64,000 nucleotides of DNA from NCBI GenBank assembly GCA_950097015.1, contig CATNEN010000003.1, positions 11,251,501-11,315,500 of the forward strand, read 5' to 3'. The notes beneath the pieces are model-generated. The model did not search any database and was not told the DNA's origin. It saw only the letters and a list, made by a program, of their open reading frames with translations. The first letter of the stretch is position 1. Every line of letters begins with the position of its first letter. A program made the translations under genes and the position numbers. Below are positions 24,901-36,560 of the stretch, piece by piece. The stretch is from Macrostomum hystrix (lineage: Eukaryota; Platyhelminthes; Macrostomidae).

Positions 24901-27900
24901 GTGATTCGCTACACACTGCAAACTACTCGAGACTGCGTCAACTACCGGCTAGAAGCTGTGCTCAAATCTTCAGACGTCTCGCTTGCAAAAACTGCCGAAC
25001 AATTCATCTACCGTCATTACTCAGCTACCGGAGCGTACCTCAGGGTGACCACATCAACAGCCAGGCCTACCGTGGACAGCTACATTGTGTTCAATGTTCA
25101 GAGCACTTATTATACCTCTCAAATCTACTACCTGGTCCAGGCTGAGGGCAATATTCTGTTCAGCGACATCGTCCGGATGCCAGCCGGGGTGTTGTCGAAG
25201 ACCTTCTCGTTCGCCCTGTCGCGGGAGATGGCTCCGGTGGCCAGGATCGTGGCCTACTTCATGAAACCTGACGGCGAGCTGGTCACGGACTCGCTGAGCT
25301 TCTTCGTGGAACTGCTGAGCATCAGCTCAGTGACTGTGACAATCAACCAGGGCTCCGACCTGTCAGGAAAGACCATCACCGGCTGGGTGTCTGGCGCGGC
25401 TCCCGGATCCTTCGCCCTGCTGTCCGCGATGCCCTACGACCTGTACCTGAGGTTCGGGTCCCGGGTCATCCTGGAGCACGATGCGGTAATTAAATCTCAT
25501 ATCAACCTTTGTATCCTCTTGTATCACCCGAACTAATGCGGTAGGAATTACTTTACTGCTCAATGGGGTACATTGTTCTTTGCTAAAGAGGGTCATTGGT
25601 TCTGCTTAAGAGGGCTTTGGTTCTCGGTTAAACGGAAGCATTGGTTCTCAGCTAAATGAGGGTTATTTGTTGACTGTTTAAGGGGGGACATTTGTGGGTT
25701 GATCGAGGGCGTTGGTTGCCTGGTGAAAGAATGTTTCGTCTAAGGGTGTTTGTCTGCTTTTTATACCCTTTGGGGGTTATGTTTGGGCCACCCGGAGGGG
25801 CGAAAATAGCAAGTCCACTATACTAAAAGTAAGATGTTTACTTGTCTTTCTCGAATCTTAGCCTTAGTACCAACAAATTCTGCAGCTACTGGAGGAACAG
25901 GTCCAGTTTGAGTCGCACGCGGAGCAACCACTCCGATATCGCTGGTTTGACGACACATCCGATGTGCCTAAAGCTCGCTACTTCGCGGCCAACACTCTTG
26001 GCCCAGATGCTAACATGACTATGAACTTATCGGGCCTGATCATGTTCACGGATGCGAACTACAGCAAGGTGTCATTCTGGAGTAAGATTAACTTTAAACC
26101 GTGCTTTAACATTCATTTTAAGCTCGTATGTAGTATGAAAAAATGAGGTTGAGTTTGTAGGTTATTTATCTCCAAATTATTTTGTTAGATGGATACCAGC
26201 TTTTAGTCAATGGACTGAACTATATTTGGCTATGAATACTCCATTTATGGAGTACATTTATGTGTTGGCAGAATCCAACATGAGAAGGAGTGGGTCATTC
26301 ATGACTAAGATATTTAAAAGCAGCTCTAATCACAAATGCAGATACTTGCAACGGAGATTTGAACGCGGATCGTGCATTTCCCTGCTACTCAAACTCGCCG
26401 GACGAATGCTACGGTCTCAGACATCGTTGCAACGGGATCATCGACTGCGTCACTGGCATTGACGAGGCCGACTGTGAGTCTGATACGGATGTTGCAAGTA
26501 TTCCCGGCTACGTTCAGGATAGACTGCAGTTGATCTACCGGCACTTTGCGTATTTAGGCGACTGGTTGTGGCAGAGTCTCTATGTCAAGTAAGTCTTTGT
26601 CACTGTGAAGCACGCAGGTATTTGGAGGTTCCTGGAAAATCCTTAGTGGCTTCAACAAAACAAGTTTCCTATTATCGATTTTAGACCATTTTCAAATGGA
26701 AAAATGCCAATTAACCAAGCTGAAGTTCCCAAACTAGAAACCTCCTGGGTCATTGGTGCGATAGCTGTTCATCCGACAGAAGGCATTCAGGTGCAGAGAG
26801 CGCCAACCAGTTTCACATCGGCCAGGAGGTTCTACATGGTGCTGGAAGCTCCCCTGACGGCTGTCTGGGGCGAACAAATCGGTGTGCGAGTTGCTCTTTT
26901 CAACAGGGGCGAATACTGGATCGAGGTTTGCAGCCGGCCTTTTTACTGTACGGTAATCTCTCAGTGAAATACGCGTTTTAACAGCACCAGTTCTGCAATT
27001 TAATTTCAGGTGATTGTCGAAATGAAGCGAAACCCTGACTGCGACTTTGTTTCGGTTGGTCTAAACGGTCAGGTAATCAGCTATGCGCCAGCGCTCAAGC
27101 ACAATGTCAGCGTTCACACAATGGTCTACATGAGAGCTGGTAGTGAAAAGACTGTGTACTTTCCTATTCTACCTCGCGATGTAGGAACAACCGTGGTGAC
27201 TTTTTGTGCCTATTCATTCGTTGGCGGCGAATGCTCAACTGTGAGCATTCCCGTGGCGGTAAGGAATTTAATTTTTGTACGCTAGTATCTTCCCAATGCT
27301 TGGGCTGCTTTCGGCACTGCAACTTAAGTTTTAATTGCAGATCAATGGGATTTCCAACTCGTACAGCACACCAATCCTGCTGGATCTGGTTGATAACTCG
27401 GAGCTGATGGCCCAGAATTTCTACCTCATCCCTGAGCAGTCTTTTGTGGAGCCCGAGCAGCGCTGGCGGCGTTTCGTCCCCGGCTCCAAGGGCGCCACAC
27501 TGACTGTCGTTGGTGACATCATCGGGCCAACTCTAGGACCCAGCGAGCCCTTCTGTGACGCCTCCTGCTCGGCTTGGAAGCCAATTGGCTCCGTTGAAAG
27601 CATCCTGTTCAACATCAACAGGAATGTGCAAATGCTGCACTATCTGAGGATGACAAAACAGTTAGAGCCATCAACTTTGAACAACGCACTGAACTATGTC
27701 AACACGCAGTACACAAGGTTGGCATTCTATTTGGATCCGGTGAGCGGTGGAATTTCGAATTTCCCAGAGAGGTTCGCCAGCGAGACGAGCACGTTTCTCA
27801 GTGCCTTCGGTTTGTTCACCTTGGCTGAGACAGCCTTTTCCGAGTGGGATCGTACAGTTTTTGTGAGCACCAAAGTCTTTCAAGGGCTCCTATTGTATCT

Positions 27901-30900
27901 GAATGCAAGTCAGGTGAGAACTGGCGATCTCCATGGCTCTTTCAATGACGAAACAAAATGGGATATCAAGCACATGTACCCCTACATGACCGAGAAGCTT
28001 TTCAGCAATGATACAAAAATCTATTTGGAGAGAACGCCTATGACGGCACTAGCGGTCATTGCTACTAAGCACCCAAACATTCCAAAGTCGTTGAGCAACT
28101 TAGCGGAAGATATTAGCACCGCCGCCATTGACTATCTACGCCGACATCTATCAAAGATGAACCGCTGTGCCCTCTGCTTAGCGATGACAGCCTATGCGCT
28201 CACCTTTGATGATGACACTGTACAGTCGAAATTCACAGCCAGGGAGATGCTCTTGAGCACGGTGAGAACTGACAACTACCTGTATTGGGCCAACAGTATC
28301 GTGCGACCACTAATAAGAGAACCGGACTCTGCTGGTAAAATTGTTATTAAACCTCGAATCGAATGGCCAAACGATGGCACCGCAGTTCAGGCGACGTCGT
28401 TTGCTCTGATGGCTCTCATTCGAACCAAATCACCAAGCGCTGACGAGGAGCTTCGAGCGAATCTGACGAAGATGATTAACTTTATCACGGAGACCAAGAA
28501 CATGCCCAATGGCTGGGTGTCCACACAGGACACGATCTTCGCTGTGAAGGCACTGCGTGAAATGGCAACCCTTGATTTTAACAGACCAGTCTACAAGCTG
28601 AAAGTAGACATTGTGCCTAGCTCCGATGTGGCTAAAGCGACTTCGTTTGTATTGGACAGCGACAACCTCACTCTGCCGCAGATGTTTCACCTGGAAAATG
28701 ATGACACTTGGGGCGAGATCACCGTTCAAGCAACAGGCAGCGGCCGCGCGGTGCTGCATCTCTTCACAAAGAAGAGCGTTGAGCAAAACTTCCAGATCAA
28801 AAATGCGGCTGACCCGATTCATCCGCAGGGTTCGCTGCAAACCTTCGAGCTGACATGCTTGCCCACCTACTCGGGCCGGAACGGAAGTATCTTCACTATG
28901 AAGACGTGCGCCCGGTAGGTAGAGCCAGAAACATAACACGATTGTTGTCTTTGGCAAGTTGCCAAAAGTTCTGTACATGCGGATGTTTGCATGGCTGGTT
29001 TTTGTGGAGAACACTTCTATACCAAAGTGCAACTGCATTCAAATGGCACAATTCCTTCACGCCTCTCTGTGCGCTCAGTCAGTGAAAATTAAAATCAGCA
29101 TAATTGTTGTGCTTCAATTAAAATGTAGACTTGTCACGTTTCAATGTACCTAAATAACACAACAGTGTCCTAGGTCTTATCGCTGATGCGTTTAAGTATG
29201 ATTTCGAAGCCCAGTAGTTAATGATTCACGGAGTGAACAGAAGTCGTATGCAGCCTTTTAAAAGTTAGATTTAACTTCTAAATCTCTCTACATCTCTCTT
29301 ACGTAAGATGAATAGAAAAGTACAATTGGTATTAAGTGATCGTCTGACTTCAATTCCACAGGTGGGCATGGACTGCCGAATCTGAAACTAGCGGAATGGC
29401 AATCCTGTCATACGCTCTGCCCACCGGTTACCGATTAACGAATTATGAGTTGCGCAATTTTGTGCAGAACTCAAATATTCGCGGCCTGCGGCATATCTGG
29501 GAGAGTAGCCACACAATCAACATGTTCTTCACCAATGTAAGTCTGATTAAAAGTTTGAACTGAACTAAACGGCTTTGAATCCGTTTATTCACTGTGGTAA
29601 TGCTTCGGACTCCAAATTGATAGGTTTGCAGTTCGAATCTCGAAACGATTACTGTACTTGACAATTCACGCAGTTGACAAAGGGATTAGTGGCAAAGCGG
29701 TTAACCCATATGCCTCTCTTGAAGGTCCCTGAGCTCGATTCCGCAGCGAGGCTACGTCCATTTGGAGTGCGCAATTTACGCCCTTGAGGGCCAACCTCCA
29801 AGGCACAGTGAAAGTGTAAACTTCCTGACGATGAGAAACTCAAGGCATGTGTACAGCGTGTGCCTGCGTACGGTGTCTGTGTGCATATGTGCTCAGGTGT
29901 CAGCGGAAAAGGCAGAATTGCCAGCTCGTTGGCTACAGGTGTTAGGGACTACTAGACACTAATTTTAGTAGTATTTATAAGAATTTAGTAGTTCCTTCTG
30001 GGTAACAGTAGAACTACCAAGGGGGGGGGGAAATTTCCCCCCCCCTGACAATTTTTTTGCTGCACCCGAACGGAACAATGCAAGCACACGAAGCTCAAGA
30101 ACACGGGCCAACTTTTTGTTGCGCATCTTCTGAAACAAGAAACAAGTCGCCAGCTCTTCAGACCGTCGAGATATTCAATGTTTCTGGCCGAGGGTCCGAT
30201 TTTTCCCATAAGAGCTAGTGTATTTCATACACCCCTATACACGAATTTGCACTGCGCCTCAGTGCGGCCTTTCCAGACCTTCAAACTTTATCAGCATGTC
30301 ACCCGAATGTGCCTGCATCATCTCCGACTTCGGCGGTCACCGAACTTTATCTAGATCTATCTCTCTTATCTATCTAGACGTTCAAGAGCTACAACAGGTG
30401 GAACTAGGCCACTATGGACACCCTGACGCGAATTTCTCCAATTTCACTGTTCAAGCCTAACTATTAGGCGCAGCTCAACCACAGGACACCCTCGACTAGT
30501 CTGTCAACCAATCAGTCACCCCCAAAAGCATTCAGGCGCTGGCAAAACATTTTCAGGGGGGCGGAAATTCCCACCCTTGGTATAAAAACGGGCGGCAAAA
30601 TGGCTTGGTAGTCCTACTGTTAATATGTTTATATGTTTAATTTTTTATGTGCTGGGGTTTAGCTGGGGTTTAGAGCAACTACTGTGTGACTAATCGAGGT
30701 GTATATGTACGTGTTTATATAATTGTGTAACGAAAATTACCTATTACGTTTCAGTTTACATCAACGGAGACAACCTGTATAACGCTCAGCTTTCCCAGAT
30801 GGTATCCGGTAGCTAACACCACCGTGGAGCAGTACTGTCAGGTGTACGACTATTTTGAAAATGGTGCGCGAAAAATTACACCCATCTATCTACCTATATA

Positions 30901-31133
30901 TATCTATCTTATCTTACCGTATCTAATCTATCTTTGCAGACAATGGCAACTTCACATTCTACAGCGTTCATGCTCTGCACAGCACAGACATCTGCAAAGT
31001 GTGCGGCTCGTTTCAGTGTCCCTACTGTCCGGACTACAATGCAGGCACGGCTGCTAGTTTTGAATGCTGGATTTATGGACTTTTACTTGCCACCTATTGG
31101 CTAGACAGGCTAATGTTACTTTATATTACCTAG
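21977..31133 (+). CDS. Macroglobulin-complement-related (Mcr/CD109-like) protein with LDLa module and no thioester
   Basis: Alpha-2-macroglobulin family members act extracellularly as protease inhibitors or opsonins; insect Mcr also works at septate junctions. Exons: 21977-22196, 23085-23690, 24454-24699, 24775-25485, 25868-26081, 26342-26588, 26685-26925, 27010-27258, 27341-28914, 29362-29536, 30755-30863, 30940-31133. All are GT-AG and in frame, about 1595 aa. Family marks include YLILVPRKIRPERELRISV (MG1), FSKPVYAMGDTIRFRVIPYD (MG2/3), an LDLa repeat in exon 6 (CNGIIDC, DEADC), the TED-type helical domain in exon 9 and a receptor-binding domain in exons 9-10. Where thioester proteins have GCGEQ, this one reads FCDASCSAWKPIGSVES (about 27550-27600), so it cannot form the thioester. 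The C-terminus has clustered CxxC and a hydrophobic tail, suggesting a GPI or membrane anchor as in CD109. The signal-peptide exon upstream of 21977 was not found. Confidence 0.88.
23677..24252 (+). repeat. 37-bp minisatellite that repeats an exon end and its splice donor
   Basis: The unit is 37 bp. The first unit contains the last 14 bases of macroglobulin exon 2 (to 23690) and its donor GTGAGT. About 15 units follow, each with (C/T)CCGTTTGTGAGTAGCTG or a close variant, so donor-like GTGAGT or GTGAAT sites recur every 37 bp inside intron 2. The frame reaches a stop in the second unit if the first donor is skipped. Confidence 0.9.
25550..25770. repeat. Decayed short tandem repeat in macroglobulin intron 4
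   Basis: Loose repeats of about 25 bp built on ATTGGTTCTC(A/G)GCTAA with G-rich spacers are visible. They recall the 47.76-48.12 kb array (TTAGTTCTCTGTTGCTGGGG) in composition, but the relationship is uncertain. Confidence 0.45.
29595..29960 (+). repeat. SINE B head followed by a SINE A copy, macroglobulin intron 10
   Basis: 29598-29648 has a tRNA-like head with CAGTTCGAATCTC as B box. From 29685 a sense SINE A copy begins with GTGGCAAAGCGGTTAACCC and GAGCTCGATTCC, followed by its body to about 29955. Confidence 0.65.
30003..30622 (-). mobile_element. TA-flanked MITE, copy 2
   Basis: The element at 30005-30620 has ends ACAGTAGAACTACCAAG and CTTGGTAGTCCTACTGT and flanking TA at 30003-30004 and 30621-30622. 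It is the reverse complement of 20389-21048 with few differences, including a palindromic G-run/AAATTT/C-run near 30020-30047. It lies in macroglobulin intron 10, 132 bp before exon 11. No coding capacity. Confidence 0.8.
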
Positions 31134-31339
31134 CTATGATAATTTGCACTTATATTATTCAATTCAAAGCATGCTGCTTTAAAAACTCCAAGCCATCGTG
31201 CACCCGATAGTTTCTTAAATTAGGTTACTAAAAATACACGAATTCAAGCTTAGGAGTACTTTATTATCGCCGTTTAGGCTATAAGATCGAAAGCCACAGA
31301 CTCAAGAACTCAAGACTCGACATTTATTGTCACATTACT

Positions 31340-32076
31340 TCATTATTTGCGCTGCACACGAACATAGCAATTCAAACACACTAAACTCAAGACCACGGGC
31401 CATCTTCTGTAACAAAAATCAAGTCCCCAGCCCTTCAGACCGTCGAGATATTCAAGGATTCAAAGTATCCAAGGTCCGACTTCAGTGGTCACGTACCTTT
31501 ATCTAGACGGAGCTGCTGGACCTTCAACAAGTTATTTTTTACTTTAGGCCAATATCGAGGCTTGATCAGCGACAAAAATTCTCTGCTGACGGCGTCGTGG
31601 TGGTGACTGATTGGTTGACAGACTAGGCGAGGGTCCTGTGGTTGAGCTTTGTGCATATTGAGGCTTGATAAGCGAAATGGTAGAAATTTGCATCAGGGTG
31701 TCCATTTGGCTGGTACAACTTGTTGAAGGTCCAGCAGCTTCGTCTAAATAAAGGTGCGTGACCACCGAAGTCGGAGACGATGTAGGCACATTCGGGTGAC
31801 GTGCTGATAAAGGCCTGGCAAAGTCGCACTAATTGGCGCAGTGCAAATTCGTGTATTGTGTATGAAATACCATCGGCCTGAACCGTTGAATATCTCGACG
31901 GTCTGAAGGGCCGACGACTTGATTCTTGCTTCAGAAGATGCGCAACAAACATTTGGCCCGTGTTGGGTTTTGAATGCTTGCGTTGCTCCGCTCGGGTGCA
32001 GTGCAAGTATTAGTTAGGGAGGAACCCCGTTGGTATAAAAAACGGGCGGCAAAATGGCTTGGTAGTCCCACTGTTA
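31340..32076. mobile_element. Diverged, palindromic copy of the TA-flanked MITE
   Basis: 31345-31545 matches the MITE in one orientation and 31600-32000 in the other, so CTTCAGACCGTCGAGATATT (near 31433) and its reverse complement (near 31880) both occur. The right end is a MITE left terminus (GGCTTGGTAGTCCCACTGTTA at 32056-32076). The copy is older than the other two. Confidence 0.6.
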
Positions 32077-32689
32077 ACTTTTTTGTTTGAAACTCCAACT
32101 CAATTTTACCAGCCATGCTAAAATATCATTTTTATTTTAACTGCTCCCCTTGATACAGACTGGTTCGTGCTGTTTATCTAAAAAAATATTTTTTTAATTA
32201 TAGCACGTTTGTCATGCACCAAACTATTATGATTAAGGCTCTGAATTTTTTAATTTTTCATATCCGCTTTATTGCCTATTTTAACCTGAAGTTTAAAAGA
32301 TAAAAACACGCTCTTAATCATGTCTCATTCCAAACAGAAAGTTGCCCATTCTAATTTTGAATTAGATAAATCTTATTCTTTTTTGTCTAATTGAGTATAA
32401 ATTTTTATGGGTCCTATTGAAATTGTTTTCGATTTCTGCAATTTTTTTAATTAAACCTCAAAACAAGAAAACCGTTTTCAGCTTTTACGTAACCCGTCTT
32501 TCTTAGAAATTCAACGTACCAGCAAATAATGTTTAACAAACTCAAAACATTTTTTAAAAATTCTGATAGAACTATATTCATAGAAGACTTACAGACTTTC
32601 TCAGAAAAAAGCAAATAACTTATAACGAAAATGTTTAACTATAAGAATCCCTTGATAAGAATAAGCAAAAAATTAATTCTAAAGAGACT

Positions 32690-33075
32690 ACCTTGCGTAG
32701 CGTGGCGCATTTAGAATTTCGTGCAGCAGAACCCGCCTGTCAACAAACGGGGCACCCATCCCATTGTCAGTTTCAACATGCCAAGATCCACAGACAAGAT
32801 CGATCCGATCAATTGAGGCTTTCGGACTCTCCAGTCGATCCGCCAACTCTCTTGCAGTCCGACGGGAATTTTCCTGTATCCTTTATCCTGTATCCTGTAA
32901 CCTTCACCCCTTGAATCTGTGATTGTTAATGGAGAGATCGGACGGCCACGGTTGGCTGTGTCATCAGCAACGTCTGTTCGCCCATGACTGAACTCTTCAA
33001 GCCAGCGATAGACAGCACTCTGCGAGATGGGACTCTACGTGGAATTCAGTCAGCTGGATTACGATTTCATTACCT
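32690..33075 (-). pseudogene. Mariner-family transposase relic
   Basis: The minus strand, in shifting frames, encodes SQSAVYRWLEEFSHGRTDV and NRGRP, then RELADRLESPKASIDRI, then LGMLKLTMGWVPRLLT. These line up in order with the N-terminal helix-turn-helix region of mariner transposases (FK.GR..V.D...GRP, then R.LA, then LG..K....WVPRLLT). Frameshifts, an insertion around 32850-32930 and loss of the catalytic domain show it is dead. No terminal repeats were found. Confidence 0.7.
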
Positions 33076-34155
33076 CGCTTCCACAATTTCCACTGTGAGT
33101 ACACGAACTGGCGTTGATCTTTTTGGACGAAACGCTAAACATTGAACGATCGCACAAGGGAAAAGGAAAAACTCTAAACTCGACAGCGGCATCTTGTCGA
33201 GGCGTACACAATGTCGATATCCGCGATGTGCTTGCTGCCTTTGGTGCCACGGATATCTCTTGCGTCAGCTTGTGCTTCTTTTGATTCTGGTGCTCACGCT
33301 TCTCTGCTTGTCTGTTGCCTTTTTCTGCTTCTGTTTTCTAATGCTTCGGCTCATTTTCTTCTGTCGCAAAATTTTCGTCTATGGACAAACTTGGGTTGGG
33401 GCCTTGACTTGGTGTAATTCAACCCCTTACCCCTTGTTCTAATTTTAGCCATGAATTTTAAATGAATTGACATTTTTAATTGATTCAAAAAGCCTTTGAA
33501 CTTTTGAATGTTTATTTATCAGTGACGTCAGTTTCAGTAAATTTAGTTTTACTACTTAGCTGGTGCATCGAGCTTTCCCACTATTTTTGGGACACCCCTC
33601 GTAGCTAAAATACAAAAAAGCCACAAGTCCAACTATTTATTTATGAAGCTACGAGTACAAGCCCAAAAGAGAAGGAAACAATATTTTATTACGAGTATAA
33701 TACTCGTAGATTAGTATCAAATAACTCCTGTGTATTTGTGCAAACTTTTGGTTGATGTTTAAACGATCATAATAAACGTCATAACAAAGAGTTTAAAATC
33801 ATAACAAAGTGTGTTCTAAACCGTATAAAAACCGATATTTCGTAGAATCTTATTTTATCATATTTATAAACGTCTTGCGAGAAGGGCCCGAATAAATATA
33901 GAAACTTAGATAGTTATAGGTTTATATATTTCAGAACATTGTCTAAAACTGAAAATCGGAATTGTTATAGATTAAAAATTTAATAGTACGAGCGTACATA
34001 ATATTTCAGCATATCGTTACTTGGTGGTCCTAGCCTCTCGCCAAATCTTGTAACTGAAGCAAGCTTATAACTTTTTTTTAACGCTGATAATATATAAATA
34101 TCCAGTTAAGAGTATTTTTATTATCGCTTAACAGAGTGGCGGTAGAGACTGAAAG
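33076..34155. other. AT-rich intergenic region, no gene seen
   Basis: Short open frames near 33.2-33.4 kb have no family features. I see no repeats or RNA genes. It separates the macroglobulin gene from the convergent PAN-LamG array. Confidence 0.4.
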
Positions 34156-35354
34156 TCAGACGGAGTCGCATAGAATATGCAGCTGCTGAAAATCGTTCAA
34201 ACCGAACGCTTTCGTACTCAATCCGTAGCACATCATGCTACCCTTGAGACAACCTGAGTCTAAACTCGAGTAACCCAGATTTAAACTCTCAAACAGACTC
34301 GGAGAGAACACAACGGTCTGGTGGTAGGCATGGAACACCGCGCCGACGGAGCCATTGATGAAGAAGTGCTGATGAGCCGTTTCGTTGAAAGCGAAACCAA
34401 CTGAAACATCTCGCTGAAGTCCATCAACGGGCAAGTTTGCAGGTGACAGCGAGAACAGTCCCGCTTCGTTGCTGTTAAGGTTGAATACGGCTCCGTTGTA
34501 GAAGTGGTCGTCTTTCTTGGCGAATGTATTGCCACCACCGCCGTCGCGCTGCATGAACCTGTGGTAGAACTGAAATCTAAAGCGTTTTGATGAATATTTT
34601 TATCAATCATTCTTGCTTGATACTATCGAAAAGCAACTTGACCGAATTTCAAGCTTTTTTTCTCACCCAAAACTAAAGGCATGCCTGACTCGAGTGAAGG
34701 CTGAAAACTGCTTGCCTAAGCCAAGCACTTCAGCGAATCCAGGAGTCTCAGTGCGCAGGTATGAGGCCGTGTCACCCCTGAACAGGGCTCCAGCGGCATT
34801 GATTGTGATGTTGTGAGCCGTGAGGCAGAACAGTCTCGGGTTGACCTCATTGACCAGACCGCTCCGAGAGAACTTGTAGAACATCTTCATCTGCAGCTGG
34901 CTGAACACGGGCTTGGCCACATCTGAAATGCGTGCGTGAATGCTCAGCTTGGTGACTGAGTGACTCCAATGCACTGATGGGATTGGCATGCAGCCAGTGC
35001 AGCCAGAGTGACAGCTCAGCTGTGCAACTCACCGCAGTCTCCACACAGCACATCGGTGTACTTGTAAGAGTCGCAGTCACCGGCAGTCCACTGAGCGAGC
35101 TCGGAACACGCGTCTCCGAGGTAGCACTTGTTGTTGGGCTGGTCAAAGTGGAACGCGTTGCATCGGGGCTGCTGACTGCAGACAGCGGCGCACTGCAGCC
35201 TGCTGGCCAGCCTCTGAGCCTGCAGGGAGGCGGCTGCAGTGGGGCAGCTTCTGACTTTGACAGCCGAGAAATACGGCAGCATTCTAGCGCAGGAGTTTAG
35301 CGTGAAAATATTCAGCAGCAGAAGAATGCTCAGAATCCCATCGTTAAGTGCCAT
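34156..35354 (-). CDS. Secreted PAN/Apple-like plus LamG-like protein, copy A
   Basis: Three exons on the minus strand: 35033-35354, 34667-34922 and 34156-34576, joined in frame by GT-AG introns, 332 aa. It starts with a signal peptide (hydrophobic ILSILLLLNIF near residues 7-17). A cysteine-rich PAN/Apple-like domain follows (RLQCAAVC, CNAFHFD, KCYLGDAC, CGDC). Exons 2-3 fit a laminin-G/concanavalin-A-like sandwich ending LHILCDSV. Residue patterns such as GFAFN.TAHQHFFINGS and LNLGYSS..SGCL.GSMMCYG recur in the paralogs. It is probably extracellular; ligand unknown. It is the 3'-most gene of a five-copy tandem array. The exon 3 acceptor (CGCTTTAG) was chosen because it restores frame and aligns QFYH with the paralogs. 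Confidence 0.8.
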
Positions 35355-36560
35355 ATTAGAAACTTTGGTGTCCTGGACAGACGCTATAACTTCAAAAGCA
35401 CGTTAATAGTTAGTTATTCAGTATTATTACCTTCAGCGATTTCGCTGTTTTACATGACTTTGTGACGGCTTGTTATTGGCTGACCAATCAATAATTGATC
35501 GCAAGAACTCATAACACGGATTCACTTTTACCCTGGAGCCGAGATCTGATTTTTTCAGCAGTTAGTTGAATAATTTTTTGGACTCGCATTTTTATTACTT
35601 CATGCGTTTTTGCTCTTCCAACTGAAAATGAATGGGTTTTAGAAAATAACATTTGAATGAGCACTGACATACAGAGACACATATTCATGAAAAAGTCTCA
35701 CAAAGCCACTGTCTATACTTGTCGTGGTCCAATTAATTTATCATATTTTACCGTATATTAGCAAGCGAATCGAATCAAGAATCAAGAATATTAAACTAAG
35801 TTTAAAGCTGACTAGAGGCACAAAATATATTTACACATTGAGTTGACTTTAAGTTTAAAAGCAAATCATTTCTTTACTAACATGTGATATTGTTAGTCGT
35901 ATTGGACCATTGTCACAAACAGAGTCATTTTCTTGTGTCTCCAATGTAGCATCAATAGAAAAAGTTGTGAAATTTTCTTAAGCCATCTTAATTATTTTTA
36001 CTTTTTTATTGAACACAATCACTTCATTTTAATTGAAGTCTAAGTTACTGCATGGTATTTTTTTTCTGAACGTCGATTCGTTTCCTTAGCGTTGTCGAAG
36101 CGTATTCGAAACGGGCGTTGAGAAAGTGTGAGGGCAAGGCAAAAAAGCTATTTAAATTTCTGAGCTCTATATAGAGTTGACTGCAGAATAATAATTTCCT
36201 GCTAATAGTAATTGATATGTCAGCAGATGAAAATTTACTTTAACCAAAGAGAGCCCGAAAACACACGTTAGTCGTTAAAAAAATTAACAAGTGTTCATAG
36301 CTAGGGTTTATGATGCTTAAATGTCACACGGTTCCGACACTCCTGTGTATCCTCCAAAAATTTGTTTATTAGTAAATCAAGTATGTAATTTAGTTTACTC
36401 TTAGCCGTGTCAATTTATTATGACTGAATAGGAAAATATATGGTCGTATACTCGTCACGGCAAATCATTTTTTGTTTTAGTTGACACAGTTTTCTCACTG
36501 AGGATCCCATGCAACGGTTTAAATTTTTCAATAGAAAAAATCTGTTTTTTCCTTCACGTG
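35355..36560. other. Intergenic spacer between copies A and B
   Basis: AT-rich with no supported gene, RNA or repeat. It includes the promoter of copy A at its left end, but no motif could be assigned. Confidence 0.4.

Noticed and set aside
33194-33442. Cys/Leu-rich frame resembling a membrane peptide
   Set aside because: No ATG context, domain or neighbouring exon; it overlaps other short frames in the same stretch.
34977-35300. Plus-strand ORF of 96-137 codons conserved opposite exon 1 in all five PAN-LamG genes
   Set aside because: It is conserved only because the nucleotide sequence is homogenised. The minus strand has the signal peptide, cysteine pattern and splice sites.
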